64,000 nucleotides of DNA from Torymus aiolomorphi. Taxonomy: Eukaryota > Arthropoda > Insecta > Hymenoptera > Torymidae. Within the stretch, counting starts at the first letter, position 1. Every line of letters begins with the position of its first letter. A model generated the notes under the pieces. The model worked only from the letters and a program-made list of their open reading frames with translations, had not been told where the DNA came from and made no database searches. Positions 23,308-35,794 of this stretch are shown here, one piece after another. The translations under genes were made by a program, and so were the position numbers. The DNA lies in the NCBI GenBank assembly GCA_036365515.1, contig CM070877.1, forward strand, positions 117,587,321 to 117,651,320, given 5' to 3'.

Positions 23308-23958
23308 TTTATAAACCACTGACTATTCATTGGCATTTAGCTTCCTCAAACTAATTTATCGATTCCTTTTATTAAATTTAAATTCACAAAATTAATTTTT
23401 TACAAAAAAAATTGCTAATGAATTTCCATAATAAAACTTTTTTTCTTTTTTTTTTATTAGTAACTAAATAAAGAGATTTATATCTATCGCTAAATGTCAT
23501 TGTCTAACTTTGAACCGACGCGGAAAGTCTTATATCTGACATTTTTGAAAGATGTTTTGGAAATGGTACTTGGTGCAAAAATTATTTTGTCACTATCAAC
23601 AAATGAAGATGTAATTGACCGATTTTTTTAGGTAACGAACTCAGTTTTAAGATATAAAAAAGCTATATCTCTGCCAAATTTCAGGACGATTGATTGATAT
23701 TTTCTCTTGTTATCGTGAAACAACGAAAACGGTCCTTTTTTATAAAATTTTTTTTTTCTAAAAAACAAATGAAGATAATCTTTTGAAATTTCAACCAAAT
23801 ATAGTCTTCAATGAGTATAATAAGTGGTTACAAATTTAAGTCGATAAATCAAGTATTCTCTGAGAAAACGCGATTCCAAAATTAAAAAAAAAAATTTTTA
23901 ACCTAAAATATTTTTAGTTGTAATGGACCGATTTTTTTGGGCAACGAACTCGATCTGC

Positions 23959-24389
23959 CACGGAAAAAAATTTGGAATTAATATGGGTTAAAGGTCTGGG
24001 ATTATAGAAGTTCAAATTATATTTTAACTAAATCAATACATAAATTGATCTTTTACAAGTTGAAACACGTACCGTAAAAGTTCAAACATACTTGAACTGC
24101 ATGATTTCAAACAATCGCACAACGCGGTCCGATGTTTTGTATTACTATATAGTTTAGTGCGCGGTGAACTTCTATAGTCCGACGCTCGACACGCCGCACT
24201 TCGATATTGGGAATCTGAGAGGTCCAAGCTTTGAACTACCAGAGTACAGACGCTAATTGAACTCATACCATTCAAAGCTTGGACCTCTCAGAGTCCCAAT
24301 ATTGAAGTGCGGCGCGTCGAGCGTCGGACTATAGAAGTTCAACGCGTCAAAAATATTTAAACTTATACATTCTCAAATTTTTTTCCGTG
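23959..24389. mobile_element. Inverted-repeat element with a large internal hairpin
   Basis: The outer ends are CACGGAAAAAAATTTG and its reverse complement. An inner pair of arms (about 24164-24236 and 24271-24344), roughly 70 bases each, carries the word CTTCTATAGTCCGACGCTCG and its complement. It interrupts the second unit of the surrounding DR-A copy, whose sequence resumes on the far side at GATATATAAAAGCTAC. No clear target duplication was found. Confidence 0.75.
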
Positions 24390-24522
24390 TGATGATATAT
24401 AAAAGCTACATCTGTGCCAAATTTCAGGATGATTGGATGATTTTTACTTTTGTTATTGTGCGAAAAGGAAAACGCTAATTTTTTCTAAAATAATTAAAAA
24501 AAAGAAGAAACAAATGAATTTT

Positions 24523-24602
24523 GTTACGAGTAGGAGCTCACAGAGCTCAAGAATGCTGAGTCGTAGCTGCATTCCTGAGCTCTGTGAGCTCCTACTCGTA
24601 AC
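24523..24602. mobile_element. 80-bp hairpin element
   Basis: Two 34-base arms beginning GTTACGAGTAGGAGCTCACA are inverted copies with one mismatch, separated by 12 bases. It lies inside DR-A. It is likely a very small non-autonomous element or a palindromic insertion. Confidence 0.75.
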
Positions 24603-25158
24603 AATATAATCTCTTAAAATTTTAACCAATTATAGTCTTCAATGAGTGAATAAGTGGTTAAAATATCAAGTCGATAAATAAAATATTTTTTGAGAAATTA
24701 ATTTATGAAATATAAAAACATTTTTCTTAATAACAAATGACAGAGTGAAGATAATTTCAATTTAAAAAAAAATAAAATGTAGGTAATTTAAATACTTTTC
24801 AATAAAAATTTGTTATATTCTTTAATATTGACTGTAACATATAAAAAATCCAAAAAACTAAAAATTCGAAATTGTTTTTGGGTTATAAAACAAAAGAAAA
24901 TTGATCAAACGTCAAATCAGTCAGGATACAATTTTTTTTCGCGAGACGAAGAGAATAGGTTTTATTCGACGAAAATCGGTCGATTTGTTTCCGAGATACA
25001 AAGAGTTTACATATAACATACACACATATAGACACGAAAAAAAATTTTCTCAAAATCGACAAATATCGACATTATCGCCTTAAAACATATTTTTGAACAT
25101 TTTTTGTCTCGAAAATTTTTTGCGCCGTTATAAAGCTTCATCTATGAGGAAGCAAAAT

Positions 25159-28100
25159 AATGAAACTCCTCATTTCTTGATATGGATTATTACATAAATA
25201 TAATGATACATAGTAAATGCAGACTTAATACAGTGCGAATATCCAGCCCCTGAATATCGGTATAACTTTTTTAAATCTTTCATAAACTCGTCTAAAAAAG
25301 TGTGTTTTCAATTCAAACTTCCGAATTTAATTTCCAAAATTGTTTATGACAATAATGACCTATAAAAGTGAATAAATTGAATTTTAAAATTTTCAGAAAC
25401 ACAATTATCAATTTTATATAGAGATAAACACGAACACACGTTTAAAAGGAGAAATGAGAAATAATAAAAAAACCTGTTAGATTTATGCTATCAAAGTATA
25501 TAAGAAGAGAATTTTTTCATTCTTAATAAATTCAGACGTTTGGCAAGACGCCAGAGCGGAACAAAAGTACATCACACAGTGTAAGCTATCATGACTTCGT
25601 CTCTCAACGCATCACAAAGAAGAAAGACATTCATCTTTGATCTCTGGCTGGACAGCTTTCATTTTTATTCCAAGTTGCATCTATCTTTTTCCCTCCGTCT
25701 TTTTCTTTTCTCGCATCTTTTTTCCTTCCTTACTTCTTGGACTCTTCCCACATTATTTCGCAGAAGCGAGAGACTAGGTACGCGCGACTCGAGATCGACG
25801 AATGACAGCGAGAGTCGCAGCTACCCCGCGGGCACGTCCTCGACGCCGCCTTCTTGTGCGCGCGCTCGCCTCGGCGCTTTTCATTACGTGATATGAAAAA
25901 AAGGACGCGTACAGAAGAGGATATCTGTCTCCTGCGAGAGCATGCGACGCGGAAGCTGTATTCTCCTTCCTCTTCGCGAACTCGAGCGAGGGCGCGCCCG
26001 CGACTTTCAATTCGCGCAGGAGATGAAGGAACGTATACATCCGGAGAAAGAATGCACGCGTTTCTCTCCTCGCCCGCCGCTATCTTTGCTCCTTACTTTT
26101 CTTCCCCTATCCCTCCCTCCCTGTCTCCCTCTCGCTCTCTTGCCGTAGGGGGCAGTTTTCAAGTAATGCTGGGTAAACACGGCGTGCGCTTACATGGAAC
26201 TTGTAGCAAAATAACTCGAGTGTTTGGATCCTTGAACGCTCGCCTTGGACACAAGCAGTCGTTACTCCGAGTGGAAGCTAAGGGGGATGTTTAACCTCTA
26301 GAGCTTCAGAGTTCGTTGAAATTTCAGCTATAAATATAGATTAATATAGCGGATAAAAATCTTTTAAAATGAATACACGTAGTTTTTTAAGAGGATATTT
26401 TTTACACCGATTTAAAATAAGAAATGTGAAAATTATAATAAAAACCTTTTAATCTTTTTTAAGCATCGAAAATAAATGCTAAGATTAATGTATATTGCCT
26501 AAAAGTTATGTATATTAATAGTTGAACAAACCCTTATTTTAATCTTGTTAAGCACAATATTTTAGTATTCCTTATATATAATCTATGATCACTTCCTTTT
26601 TTCGCTTCACGCATAATTTCCCTCATGCCTTGGGGCTCTGAAGCGACCCTTGATAATTTAGTTATACTTTATTAAATTTTGTTGATCTATTTGCTGAAAA
26701 TTTCAAGTGATCAAGTATTAAACTCTTTATACGCTTAGATTGCAGTAATACTGCATAATTTAAGAAAATTTAAAGAAATTTACTACCCCTTGTGAAGGAC
26801 TATTTTGAATGTTGACATATAAGGTTAATCTTGGAGAAGGAAATAAACGATTAAAGTAAAAAAAGTGCAATTCAGAAAGATGAAAGCAAAAGAATCTAGA
26901 ATGAACGAATCGTTAAGCATTAGGAGTGGTAAAGAGATATAAAGAGCGAAGAGGGAGGAGGAAAGAAGAGGGAAGAGGTAGATTCGCGCAAAAAGGCGGA
27001 AAGTGGAAAAAGGAGTTTGAACGTAAAGACTGTAGGAGGGAGAGAGAGAAAACTGCCGCCGCCACCGCGTAATAAAAGAGGAAGATGTAGATGTAAAAGT
27101 AAAGCTGGCAGGCACGTAAGGTGGTGGGCCGTAGCCGGCGCCGGCGCGCTTCTGCCTTCTGCATTTCCCCTAGGGAAATTATTGACAGTCAGCGAGGAAA
27201 TGACGTCGTAAATATCAAGCCCCACGCCGCGGAGGCTACCCCTCCTCTCATTCTCTCTCCTTTCTTCGCTTACTTGCTCCTGCTCTCTTCCCTTGTTTTC
27301 CTCACTTCCGCCCTGTCCTTCTTTTCTTTCCTTTCCTCTTGCCCCTGCTGTCTATCCCTTCTCTCCGCCCGACACTTTTGTTTTCTCGGCTTCTTCAATC
27401 AGCGCGAAACGCCTCGCAATGCAGACTTTCCTCATAAACTGGCGCTCGCCTCGGTAACCAAGCGGTTGCCGATCGTCTTGCGTGTTTTGCTATTTTTTTT
27501 TTCAAGCTGCAAGCCGGCACTCCATTAGAAAACAATGGATCCGGGAGATGTTTAATGAATCTTATTGAACGAGTGTAGAAGTAGGGATTAATTCGATTGT
27601 TTGGCAATAGCGAGATTTCTAGCGAGGTAAGTGCAACATGGCTTCATTTGAAAAAAGATCGTGTAATTTAGTACAACCATGTCCGAAAGTGAAGCCCTCT
27701 TTGTTAAGAGCGAATTATTAGTAACTACCGCACATATACTCTCTGTAATTGAATAGTTTTATGTTCACAAGCATTGCCTAGGAAACTCGCAAGTATTTTC
27801 CATTTTTTAAAAGTAATTGCAACTTACCTTTTATGCAATTTTTATTATAGTCTGGGAAAGAAGATTTAACATAATTACAAATACTAGCATTTGCAAAAGC
27901 TATTCATTGAAACGGCGAGAAGCGAAAAAAATGTTTCTTTTACTTTTTCAGATGAAAGAATGCGATACGAAATTGTGCGCTCCCTCCTAGAGCGCGAAAA
28001 ATTTGAAAGAATTGAGAAACTGATAGCAAAGGCATTGTGTCCCTTCGAGGGGGTAAGAGCAGGACGCGCGCGCGCTCGGCGTATTCATTAAGAATAAAGG

Positions 28101-31100
28101 ATGAAACAGAGAGCCGAACAAAAGAAGAAAAGTACTCCTTGAGTAAGAGCGAGCGTGTTTAATACAAGAGCGCGGACCAGTGTCTTTTCTTCGTCTCTAC
28201 TTTCCCGTGTGCGAGCGCGCGCGCGCGAACCCGTGCACACAGAGACACCAGCACGGCAGAGTCCTTTTTATTCTCATTTCGCTGCGCCTATAAGAGAGAA
28301 AGAACGAGAAAGAAGAAACCCGTGTGTCGCGCAAGCGCGGCTTTCACGCCGAGGGACAAGATGAGCGACGACGCATCGTTTTGTTCCCTCTCTCTCCTCC
28401 CCCTCAACTTTCAATTTTTCATTTCGCCCGAATATTTAAATAACAAAGCAAGGTCAAGGACTTTGCCAGACGCTTTTTCACTCCTTTCCTTTCCTAGCTG
28501 CGTTTCAAAAACCCGTCCGCGTGACACTCTCACTGACAAGCGTGATTTATTACGATAAATGAAAATTTTCAGAAAAAATGGTATGTACCGAAATTTTTCG
28601 AAAAAGGATTCATGACGTTACTTTGCTCCTCTAAGAAGCGAGTAGTAGATGATTACTTATACTCAAATGGTTTTTCACTTCTTTTCAATTGCTACTACCA
28701 GTTTGCTACTTAATTGGACAGCCAGCGCATTTTTCGGCACGCGCGTAGCCTAAGTCCTCCGCGATAAGAGCGCGAGCGTGCGCGGCCGCATTCAGCCTCG
28801 CACATATACAATTCGAGTCTCGACTGGGTATTTTATCAGCAGGAAACCCAGCGCGAAAGAAGTCGCGCGCGAGGTGTACACGCGGGGAGAAAAGTGGGGG
28901 CGAAAAATGGAGAAAGATGGGAGGAAGAAGAGACTAACGCGCGGAAAGGAGAAGGAGAGTAGGTTGGAATGCAATTCGGCGCGCGGCCGTAGATACGGCG
29001 GGCGCGCGGCGGGGGCGGCGACTAAGGGTAGTTATTATAATAAATTTGTCGGAGTTTAAGAAGCGGAAACAATTCAGAGCTGCGAGCTCTCTAAGGATGT
29101 GCTTATCGTTGCTTTTATTCAAATGGAAGTGGAGAGGACGACGACAAGGTACGCGCAAGAAAGAAAGAGAGAGAGAAGGGGAAAGAGGACAGACTCTTGA
29201 ATCCTCTCCATATTTCCTGCAGTGCGTGCTGAAGAACGACACGGGAGGGAGAAAAGAGGAGAAAAGACTGCGAAACAATTTGTCTTTTCGAACGCGGAGC
29301 TCGACTCTGCGACGAATAAAAGTTTGTACGTTCGAGTGTGTTTCCTCTTTCGCACTTGGCTGCTGAAGGCGTATAAAATAAGTGGGAGGGGGCGCGCGGA
29401 GAAGCGATGGCTCCGCGCGGCCTCGGTATGAGGTCGGTCATTGAAATATACGCTCGCACGGCCGCGCGTATATTATATGCGACGCTCGCGGCGCAGAAAA
29501 ACGAGCGATGCGTCGCGCGACATAATATGGAGGTTTATCTGCTGGAATCATGATGGCTTAGCAGGGGGCTCCTCGCGCGAGCAAATCCTTCCGCGGCGAG
29601 CGCCGTCACATTCTAAGACCCTCCGCCCCGGCTTTCGTATTCCCGTCGTGTTTACGTCCTCTCGCACTTTTCTCCCTCCTCCCCGTTCCTCGCATCCTCT
29701 CTTTCGCTCTTTTTCTCCCGCGCCACGTCTCGCTCGCGTCTCTCATTTTTCTCCCGCGCAAGAGACCTGCCTGCCGGCTGCTGCCTCTGTAATAATAAAA
29801 GCAGATTTGCCAGCTATTTCCAACGAGGAGATTCTTCGCTCCCGGGAAAAATGCGGAAGGTCGCCTCGGCTGCGTGAAAAATCAAATGGGAATCGATTTT
29901 GTCATCTTTACGAATACAAAGGACCCTCAAACGTCCACGAGATTTCTAGGGGATAGATAATCATGCTTTCGCATAAAAGATATGTCTCACGCTTTAAACT
30001 AATAACAACATTTCACGCTTCATTTACATTATAGCTTACGTAATATTAATTATATTATTAATCTCTTGAAATAAGAAAAAAGTGTAGAAAAAGCTCTGTG
30101 AACAATAATTCGAGGAGCGAATGAGGGGGCCAAAAGTTTGCATCCGAAAAGTTCGGTCTGGACGAAAGTTAGATAGTTGGGAAATGTTGGATGACGAGCG
30201 CGAAATCACCTGTCAGCGTCGGGCCAGGCACACGCCGCATAATCGAATTCGCGGTAAAATTGGAGCCGTCTACTTATCGATTTTTCGTCCCCGAAAGCCA
30301 GGCCCGGGCGCGGCAAAAAAGCTCTCGCACTCCCCCCTCGGCGAGCGTAACTGGGTATCAATTACAGGCCGAATATATAGGTGTCGCCGCTCGCCTGAAA
30401 ATGTCATTAGAATCAATAACATATCCCACAAAACGAGCGGCGAGGGGGATAGGGGGGCACCGTCGCGCGCCCGGCATCCGAGAGAAATCTATCCGGGCAG
30501 AGTCCGCGAGGGGTGCACAATATATTACGAGGATATGCTCGTATAAATATTTTGATTAAATGGATAATATAGTGGGAAAAAATGAGCGTAATTTAGGAAA
30601 TCTTTGCCGAGGGATCTGTACGAATACTTATCATTTTACCCTATGACAGACAAAAATATTATACAAATATTTATTTAAAAGTTGATACGGTGTTAATACT
30701 GGCGAACCGATTTTTTGAATGTTTATTTCAGAGATTTTTCGTTTAACAATACGGGAATGTTTGTAAGGCCATCGGCGAAAAACTTGAGCAATCTCACGGA
30801 ATAGATGAGCGGGCAGAATACAAGCTCAAGGCGTGTGTATCAGCCGTGTCGGGGAGGCACGCACAATTCTACCGTCGTGAATTTCCGGCGTCGGAACTTG
30901 TCTGGAAGTGCGCGCTGTCATCCCGAGGGCTTGGAGCGCCCGGAGAAGCGGTAACGCGCCGATTCTGAAAACTTTTCACCCTTCTTCATGCGCGAGGAAG
31001 AAACAGCCTCGAGGAGAACGACGACGAGGACTTTCGGCTCTTCGCGCACGTGTATCCAATTTTATGGGCTTTCGAGCTGCAGGACTGGCCGAAAATCGAG

Positions 31101-31414
31101 CGCCAAGCGAATCTCTCGTTTTTTTTCGTTCGCGCTCTTGTTCTCCCCGACTTCGCACTGCTATGTCCCCTCCTTGCGGACGGATTGTGTTTCCTCGTCT
31201 TTGTGCGTTCCCTCGTGCGAGATTCTTTCCTTACTTTTATTTCGCCTTGCGCATTTGCGATTTTGAATCCCGCTCTTGGCTCACCTGAAAATGGTTATTA
31301 TACGAGTGTTCTGATTTTATGTATTTTGGTTAACTGATAATTTTCTGGATAGTGAAAATGAACGGCAAAATTTCATTGATATACTATTGGAAAGGATTCT
31401 TTTTGCTTGATCCT
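25159..31414. other. Long unique CpG-rich region, no supported gene
   Basis: This is the largest repeat-poor stretch of the window. CpG-rich and GA/CT-rich blocks at about 25550-26290, 26900-27550 and 27900-31340 are separated by short AT-rich pieces. Frames at 29441-29956 (+, 171 residues), 30121-30546 (+, 141) and 30908-31288 (+, 126) are Arg/Ser/Pro-rich, overlap other frames, and show no recognisable domain. The region is best read as candidate regulatory DNA. Confidence 0.5.
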
Positions 31415-31525
31415 TATATAGAGGAAGCTTTGTAACGGTGAAAAAAAATTTCCAGACAAAAAATGTTCAAAAAGATGTTTTAAGGCAATATATATGCCGA
31501 TATTTGTGGATTTTGAGAAAAAATT
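31415..31525 (-). repeat. DR-A end fragment
   Basis: GAGGAAGCTTTGTAACGGTG followed by a T/A-rich stretch matches the reversed end of DR-A (compare 35527 onwards). It is cut by the adjacent inverted-repeat element before the (CA)n part is reached. Confidence 0.6.
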
Positions 31526-32110
31526 TTTTTCTTACTCGCCCACCCGAAAGTACGTACTTTCGGCCCGCATCTCCGGGCCGAAAGAGAAACTTTCGCATCC
31601 TATTTTAGACCAACCGCGCGCTCTGATTGGCTGCCGAAATTTCCTGACCCGCGGCGCTTCAGCGCCCGCGCGCATGCCCGAGGAAAGATGTTTGTGCGGT
31701 GTGAAGGTTAGACACGTACGAAATAAACAGAGGAAAGTGCACGGGTGACGAGAAAAAAGTTAATTGAAATAAAAAGTGGTGTTGTCTTTTTTTAATGAAT
31801 GTGTTTCTGATGCCCGCCCCGACCAGCAAAACCTCGGCTTCGCCTCGGTCTTGCAAATGTCGGGCGGGCATCAGACCATCTGTACAATAGCGAAAGTAGC
31901 AGACGCCCAAAAAACCAGCTCTCTACGCCGGGCCGAAAGAAAAAACAGTCGGTAATATCGACCGAGCTACCCAAAGCGGCCGACAGAGGCACTACTATCG
32001 AGCGGGCCGAAAGAAAAACTAACACTCAAACACAGCTAGCAGACGACAACGCAATTTTATCAATTATTTAACAATTACAGAACGTACTTTCGGCCGGGGA
32101 GTAAGAAAAA
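31526..32110 (+). mobile_element. Inverted-repeat element, twin copy A
   Basis: The left end TTTTTCTTACTCGCCCACCC and the right end (reversed TTTTTCTTACTCCCCGGCC) are inverted repeats that continue into CCGAAAGTACGT. A perfect 20-bp palindrome CCGAAAGTACGTACTTTCGG lies at 31544-31563. A long hairpin lies at 31807-31874. The word GGGCCGAAAGA recurs inside. It is nearly identical to twin B at 34287-35395, apart from two extra segments in B. Confidence 0.85.
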
Positions 32111-32240
32111 TAGTATACAATACTTGGACCGGAAATTGGATGCCCTGGCCGTGCGTTATGACGCCCTCGGCTTCGCCTCGGGCGTCATACCACGCACGGC
32201 CCGGAAATCCAATTTCCGGCCCACGTATCGTAATATACTA
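32111..32240. repeat. 130-bp hairpin attached to twin A
   Basis: Nearly the whole 130 bases fold into one stem: TAGTATA at the outer edge, then CCGGAAATTGGAT, GGCCGTGCGT and ATGACGCCC with their complements, closing on a loop inside CCTCGGCTTCGCCTCGG. The copy at 35396-35525 appears identical base for base. It abuts the right end of the inverted-repeat element in both places, so the two travel together. Confidence 0.85.
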
Positions 32241-34286
32241 TTTTTACTCGGTCGTAAAATTGTACTTTACGGCTTAGTACCGAAAAGTACTATTATAACT
32301 CCTACGGTTTTGTGACCTTGATAATTTATCTAATTAATTGATTCTTCCAAATGTTTTACTGCACGTACAAAATGCTCACACTATAGATGCTTTAATGTTA
32401 AAAGAGAAATCAATGTTGAAAATAACACAAATTTCCTTCTTTTAGTAAATTAATGGTAGCTGTTATCTAAGAATACAAGGCTTTTTATGTTCATAGGGAT
32501 TCTTGGAGCTTCTGTCTGCGTCGCCTCATATTGTTACTTAAATATACGTAATCCATGTTCCAACCTTACACTTTTTACACAGCGAATATGCATTTTGCCT
32601 ACTCCAACCCTTTAGCGTCGTAAAATTACTTAGTTTAATGGCTTTGCAGCGCCAGTAAAAAAAATCGGTGCTTTAAATATCAAGTGGAGAAAAAAGGTCC
32701 GACCCTCGCTGTCGCGAGATGTATCCGCAGTCACAGCGGACCAACGAAATTCAGTTTATTACCCCATAAGCTAATATAAGAATATTTTGAAAAAGAAAAC
32801 GAGCTTCTAAGGCTGTAGTTTGTTTCTCAATCACGAGTGGGGAAACACATAAACATTTTTCTTGTCTCGTCTCGCATCGTGGGAGTCCTACCTATAGTCC
32901 GCGCGCCGGACTCTGTGCTCTTCCTCTTTTCCTATTCATTCGGGGGACGAGCGGAACAAGAGAGAGAGGGGGATAGGGGAAAGAGTTAGAGGATTCCGCT
33001 CGGATAGAATACGCAGCCGCTTTGCGTTCCCTCTGTCTTCTTAACTTTTCACGGTGTAAAAAACAGTCCTTATCGAGACGGCAGTCGAGGGCACTTACAG
33101 GGCTATTAATCCCAGTCGACGCTCGTGGGCCCCTGTACCACGTGGACGTTTCTATGGCGAGCGCGTTTTATTTCCACAAATCGATGCCCCTTAGTAGTGC
33201 TGCCGCGGTGGCCGGCGGCACGACAATGCCCCGCGGAAACTCTCTTTGTATGCATATGTAAACGCGAGCGCTAGTAGAAATTGCCGCTGCGCATTGTGCA
33301 CTTCTCCTTGCGGGAGAAGCTGCTGCTGCTGCTCGCATGCGTGTGCGTGCGCATGCTAGACCTGAGCGCGCCATCCTTCAGTGTCCACGTCGCGGCTATC
33401 TCGCGTGTGCACTGAGCGCAGCTCGAGATTCCGTGCTGTGAACGCGCCACGCATATCGACGATTCGCAAGTCGCTAGAAAGATAGACTAACAGCTACCGC
33501 GGACTTCCAACTGGCTTTTAAGATCACCGATGCACGAACGGATTTTTAAGAGATATTCGAACTTTGCTTCTACGTATACGTTTCTATACTTATTCGGCTT
33601 AGAAAAGCGGATAACCATAAGTATGATAGTTATTAAATATTTACAAATTCAAGTAACGACAAATTAAATATTGGAATCTGTCATCATCATAACTGATCAT
33701 CTCTCGAAAAAATTATTTGTACAGTTATTTTGCTGGTATTGTTCCATTCTTTAAGATATCGCAGGTTTTAATGTATGTAAACGAACGCATCGTATTATTT
33801 TTTTCACATTAACACTTGGTATTGTATATTATAAATAAAAATCATCCTTCCTTAAAGTACATGTTATTGTAGCGAGAAAAATTTTACTGTAACGTACATT
33901 CTAATGATATAGTTATATTTTTTATATTTATTGGTAAAGTATACTATATACAGAAGTTTGTTGAACTGTAATTTTAGTATAATTACAGTTAAATGTGAAA
34001 AATGCTAAATGTGTTTAATGTTAAATGTGGACTGTTACCGTAAAATAGGGTTTGTCACTATTTTATATTATAAGCTATTGTAGTAGTAACTATGTTTCCG
34101 GCTCAATGCAATCGTATTTGTTTTAATAGATCAAGCGCCTTTCATGCTAGTATATCAACCTACGATAAATTCGAATATATTCAATGTTCGGATGGTATAT
34201 TTTCATTAAACAAAAACATACTATTTATTCTATATCCACATTTAATAGTAAATTTTACAGTGGTGTACACCTTTTAATAAAATAAC
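32241..34286. other. Unique sequence between the twin elements, no gene
   Basis: AT-rich at both ends with a CpG-rich middle (about 32700-33560). TTTTTACTCGGTCGTAAAAT at 32241 resembles a degenerate end of the neighbouring element. No open frame above 80 residues. Confidence 0.5.
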
Positions 34287-35395
34287 TTTTTCTTACTCGC
34301 CCACCCGAAAGTACGTACTTTCGGCCCGCATCTCCGGGCCGAAAGAGAAACTTTCGCATCCTATTTTAGACCAACCGCACGGAGAGCTCAATTTAACTAT
34401 GATAGTACGGGATCTCGTGCTATAGAAGCATCAATTTTTGTTATACTTGACTAGCATAGTAGAGCAGGCTACCGTAGGAGGAGATACCCCCATGCGCCGA
34501 AAGCAGAAAGTTTATACCACGAGAGTATGGAATTCGTGCAACGGTGCCAAACGAAACTCCTCGATTGTAAGAATCTCATACCACCGTGGTATGAACCTCT
34601 TGCTATTGACGCTCGACAGTTTCCAAGCTACACTGGTATGGTGGCGTTACTCTCCATGCACGCATTGTTTACTTCTGTGGCAGCGAATAGTATGATGTAT
34701 TAGCACGAAGTAACTTTATGCTGCCGTAGCTAAAATGAGCGCTCCGTGCGCGCGCTTTGATTGGCTGCCGAAATTTCCTGACCGGCGGCGCTTCAGCGCC
34801 CGCGCGCATGCCCGAGGAAAGATGTTTGTGCGGTGTGAAGGTTAGACACGTACGAAATAAACAGAGAAAAGTGCACGGGTGACGAGAAAAAAGTTAGTTG
34901 AAATAAAAAGTGGTTTTGTTTGATCGTGGTTATTGTTTTTTAAACGTATGGACGGGAGCGTCCGAGAAAAATATGTTTGTGCGGTGTGAAGGTTAGACAC
35001 GTACGAAATAGACAGAGGAAAGTGCACGTGTGACGAGAAAAAAGAGTTAATTGAAAGAAAAAGTGGTGTTGTCTTTTTTAATGAATGTGTTTCTGATGCC
35101 CGCCCCGACCAGCAAAACCTCGGCTTCGCCTCGGTCTTGCAAATGTCGGGCGGGCATCAGACCATCTGTACAATAGCGAAAGTAGCAGACGCCCAAAAAC
35201 CAGCTCTCTACGCCGGGCCGAAAGAAAAAACAGTCGGTAATATCGACCGAGCTACCCAAAGCGGCCGACAGAGGCACTACTATCGAGCGGGCCGAAAGAA
35301 AAACTAACACTCAAACACAGCTAGCAGACGACAACGCAATTTTATCAATTATTTAACAATTACAGAACGTACTTTCGGCCGGGGAGTAAGAAAAA
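34287..35395 (+). mobile_element. Inverted-repeat element, twin copy B, with insertion and internal duplication
   Basis: Same termini, palindrome and internal hairpin (35093-35160) as twin A. From about 35082 to the end it differs from A by one base in an A run. It carries a 371-bp inserted element (34378-34748). It also has an internal near-duplication: the segment starting ATGTTTGTGCGGTGTGAAGG occurs at 34822 and again at 34973, whereas A has it once. Confidence 0.85.
34378..34748. mobile_element. 371-bp inverted-repeat element with a demonstrable empty site
   Basis: The ends are CACGGAGAGCTCAATTTAAC and, reversed, CACGGAGCGCTCATTTTAGC. The flanks read ACCAACCG on the left and CGCGCGCTTTGATTGG on the right. 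Twin A at 31611-31630 has the uninterrupted CAACCGCGCGCTCTGATTGG. The comparison gives a 2-bp CG target duplication. The word GGTATG and its complement recur inside. The ends place it with the CACGG-type elements at 17791, 21598 and 23959. Confidence 0.85.
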
Positions 35396-35525
35396 TAGTA
35401 TACAATACTTGGACCGGAAATTGGATGCCCTGGCCGTGCGTTATGACGCCCTCGGCTTCGCCTCGGGCGTCATACCACGCACGGCCCGGAAATCCAATTT
35501 CCGGCCCACGTATCGTAATATACTA
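35396..35525. repeat. 130-bp hairpin attached to twin B
   Basis: Identical to 32111-32240 as far as I can read. It abuts the DR-A end (GCTTCCTCAAAG) on its right side. Confidence 0.85.
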
Positions 35526-35526
35526 T

Positions 35527-35653
35527 TGCTTCCTCAAAGAAGAAGCTTTGTAACGGTGAAAAAATTTTTTCGGACAAAAAAGTATTAAAAACATGTTTTA
35601 AGAATAGTGGTATAAAAATTTTTGATTTTGAGAAAATTTGTTTTCCTGTGTGT

Positions 35654-35704
<51 letters not shown>

Positions 35705-35731
35705 TACGTGCGTGCGTGTGTGTGTGTGTGT

Positions 35732-35794
<63 letters not shown>

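Larger units (their letters stand above)
23308..25158 (+). repeat. DR-A dispersed repeat with two nested insertions
   Basis: It starts with CACTGACTATTCATTGGC and GCTTCCTCAAACTAATTTAT, shared with 44624. It ends with a hairpin-like GCTTCATCTATGAGGAAGC. The body holds two divergent tandem units of about 300 bases; each contains ACAAATGAAGATAATCT-like, TCTTCAATGAGT, TGGACCGATTTTTTTGGGCA-like and GCCAAATTTCAGGAYGATTG words. Two smaller elements interrupt it (23959-24389 and 24523-24602). No open frame of note. Confidence 0.65.
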
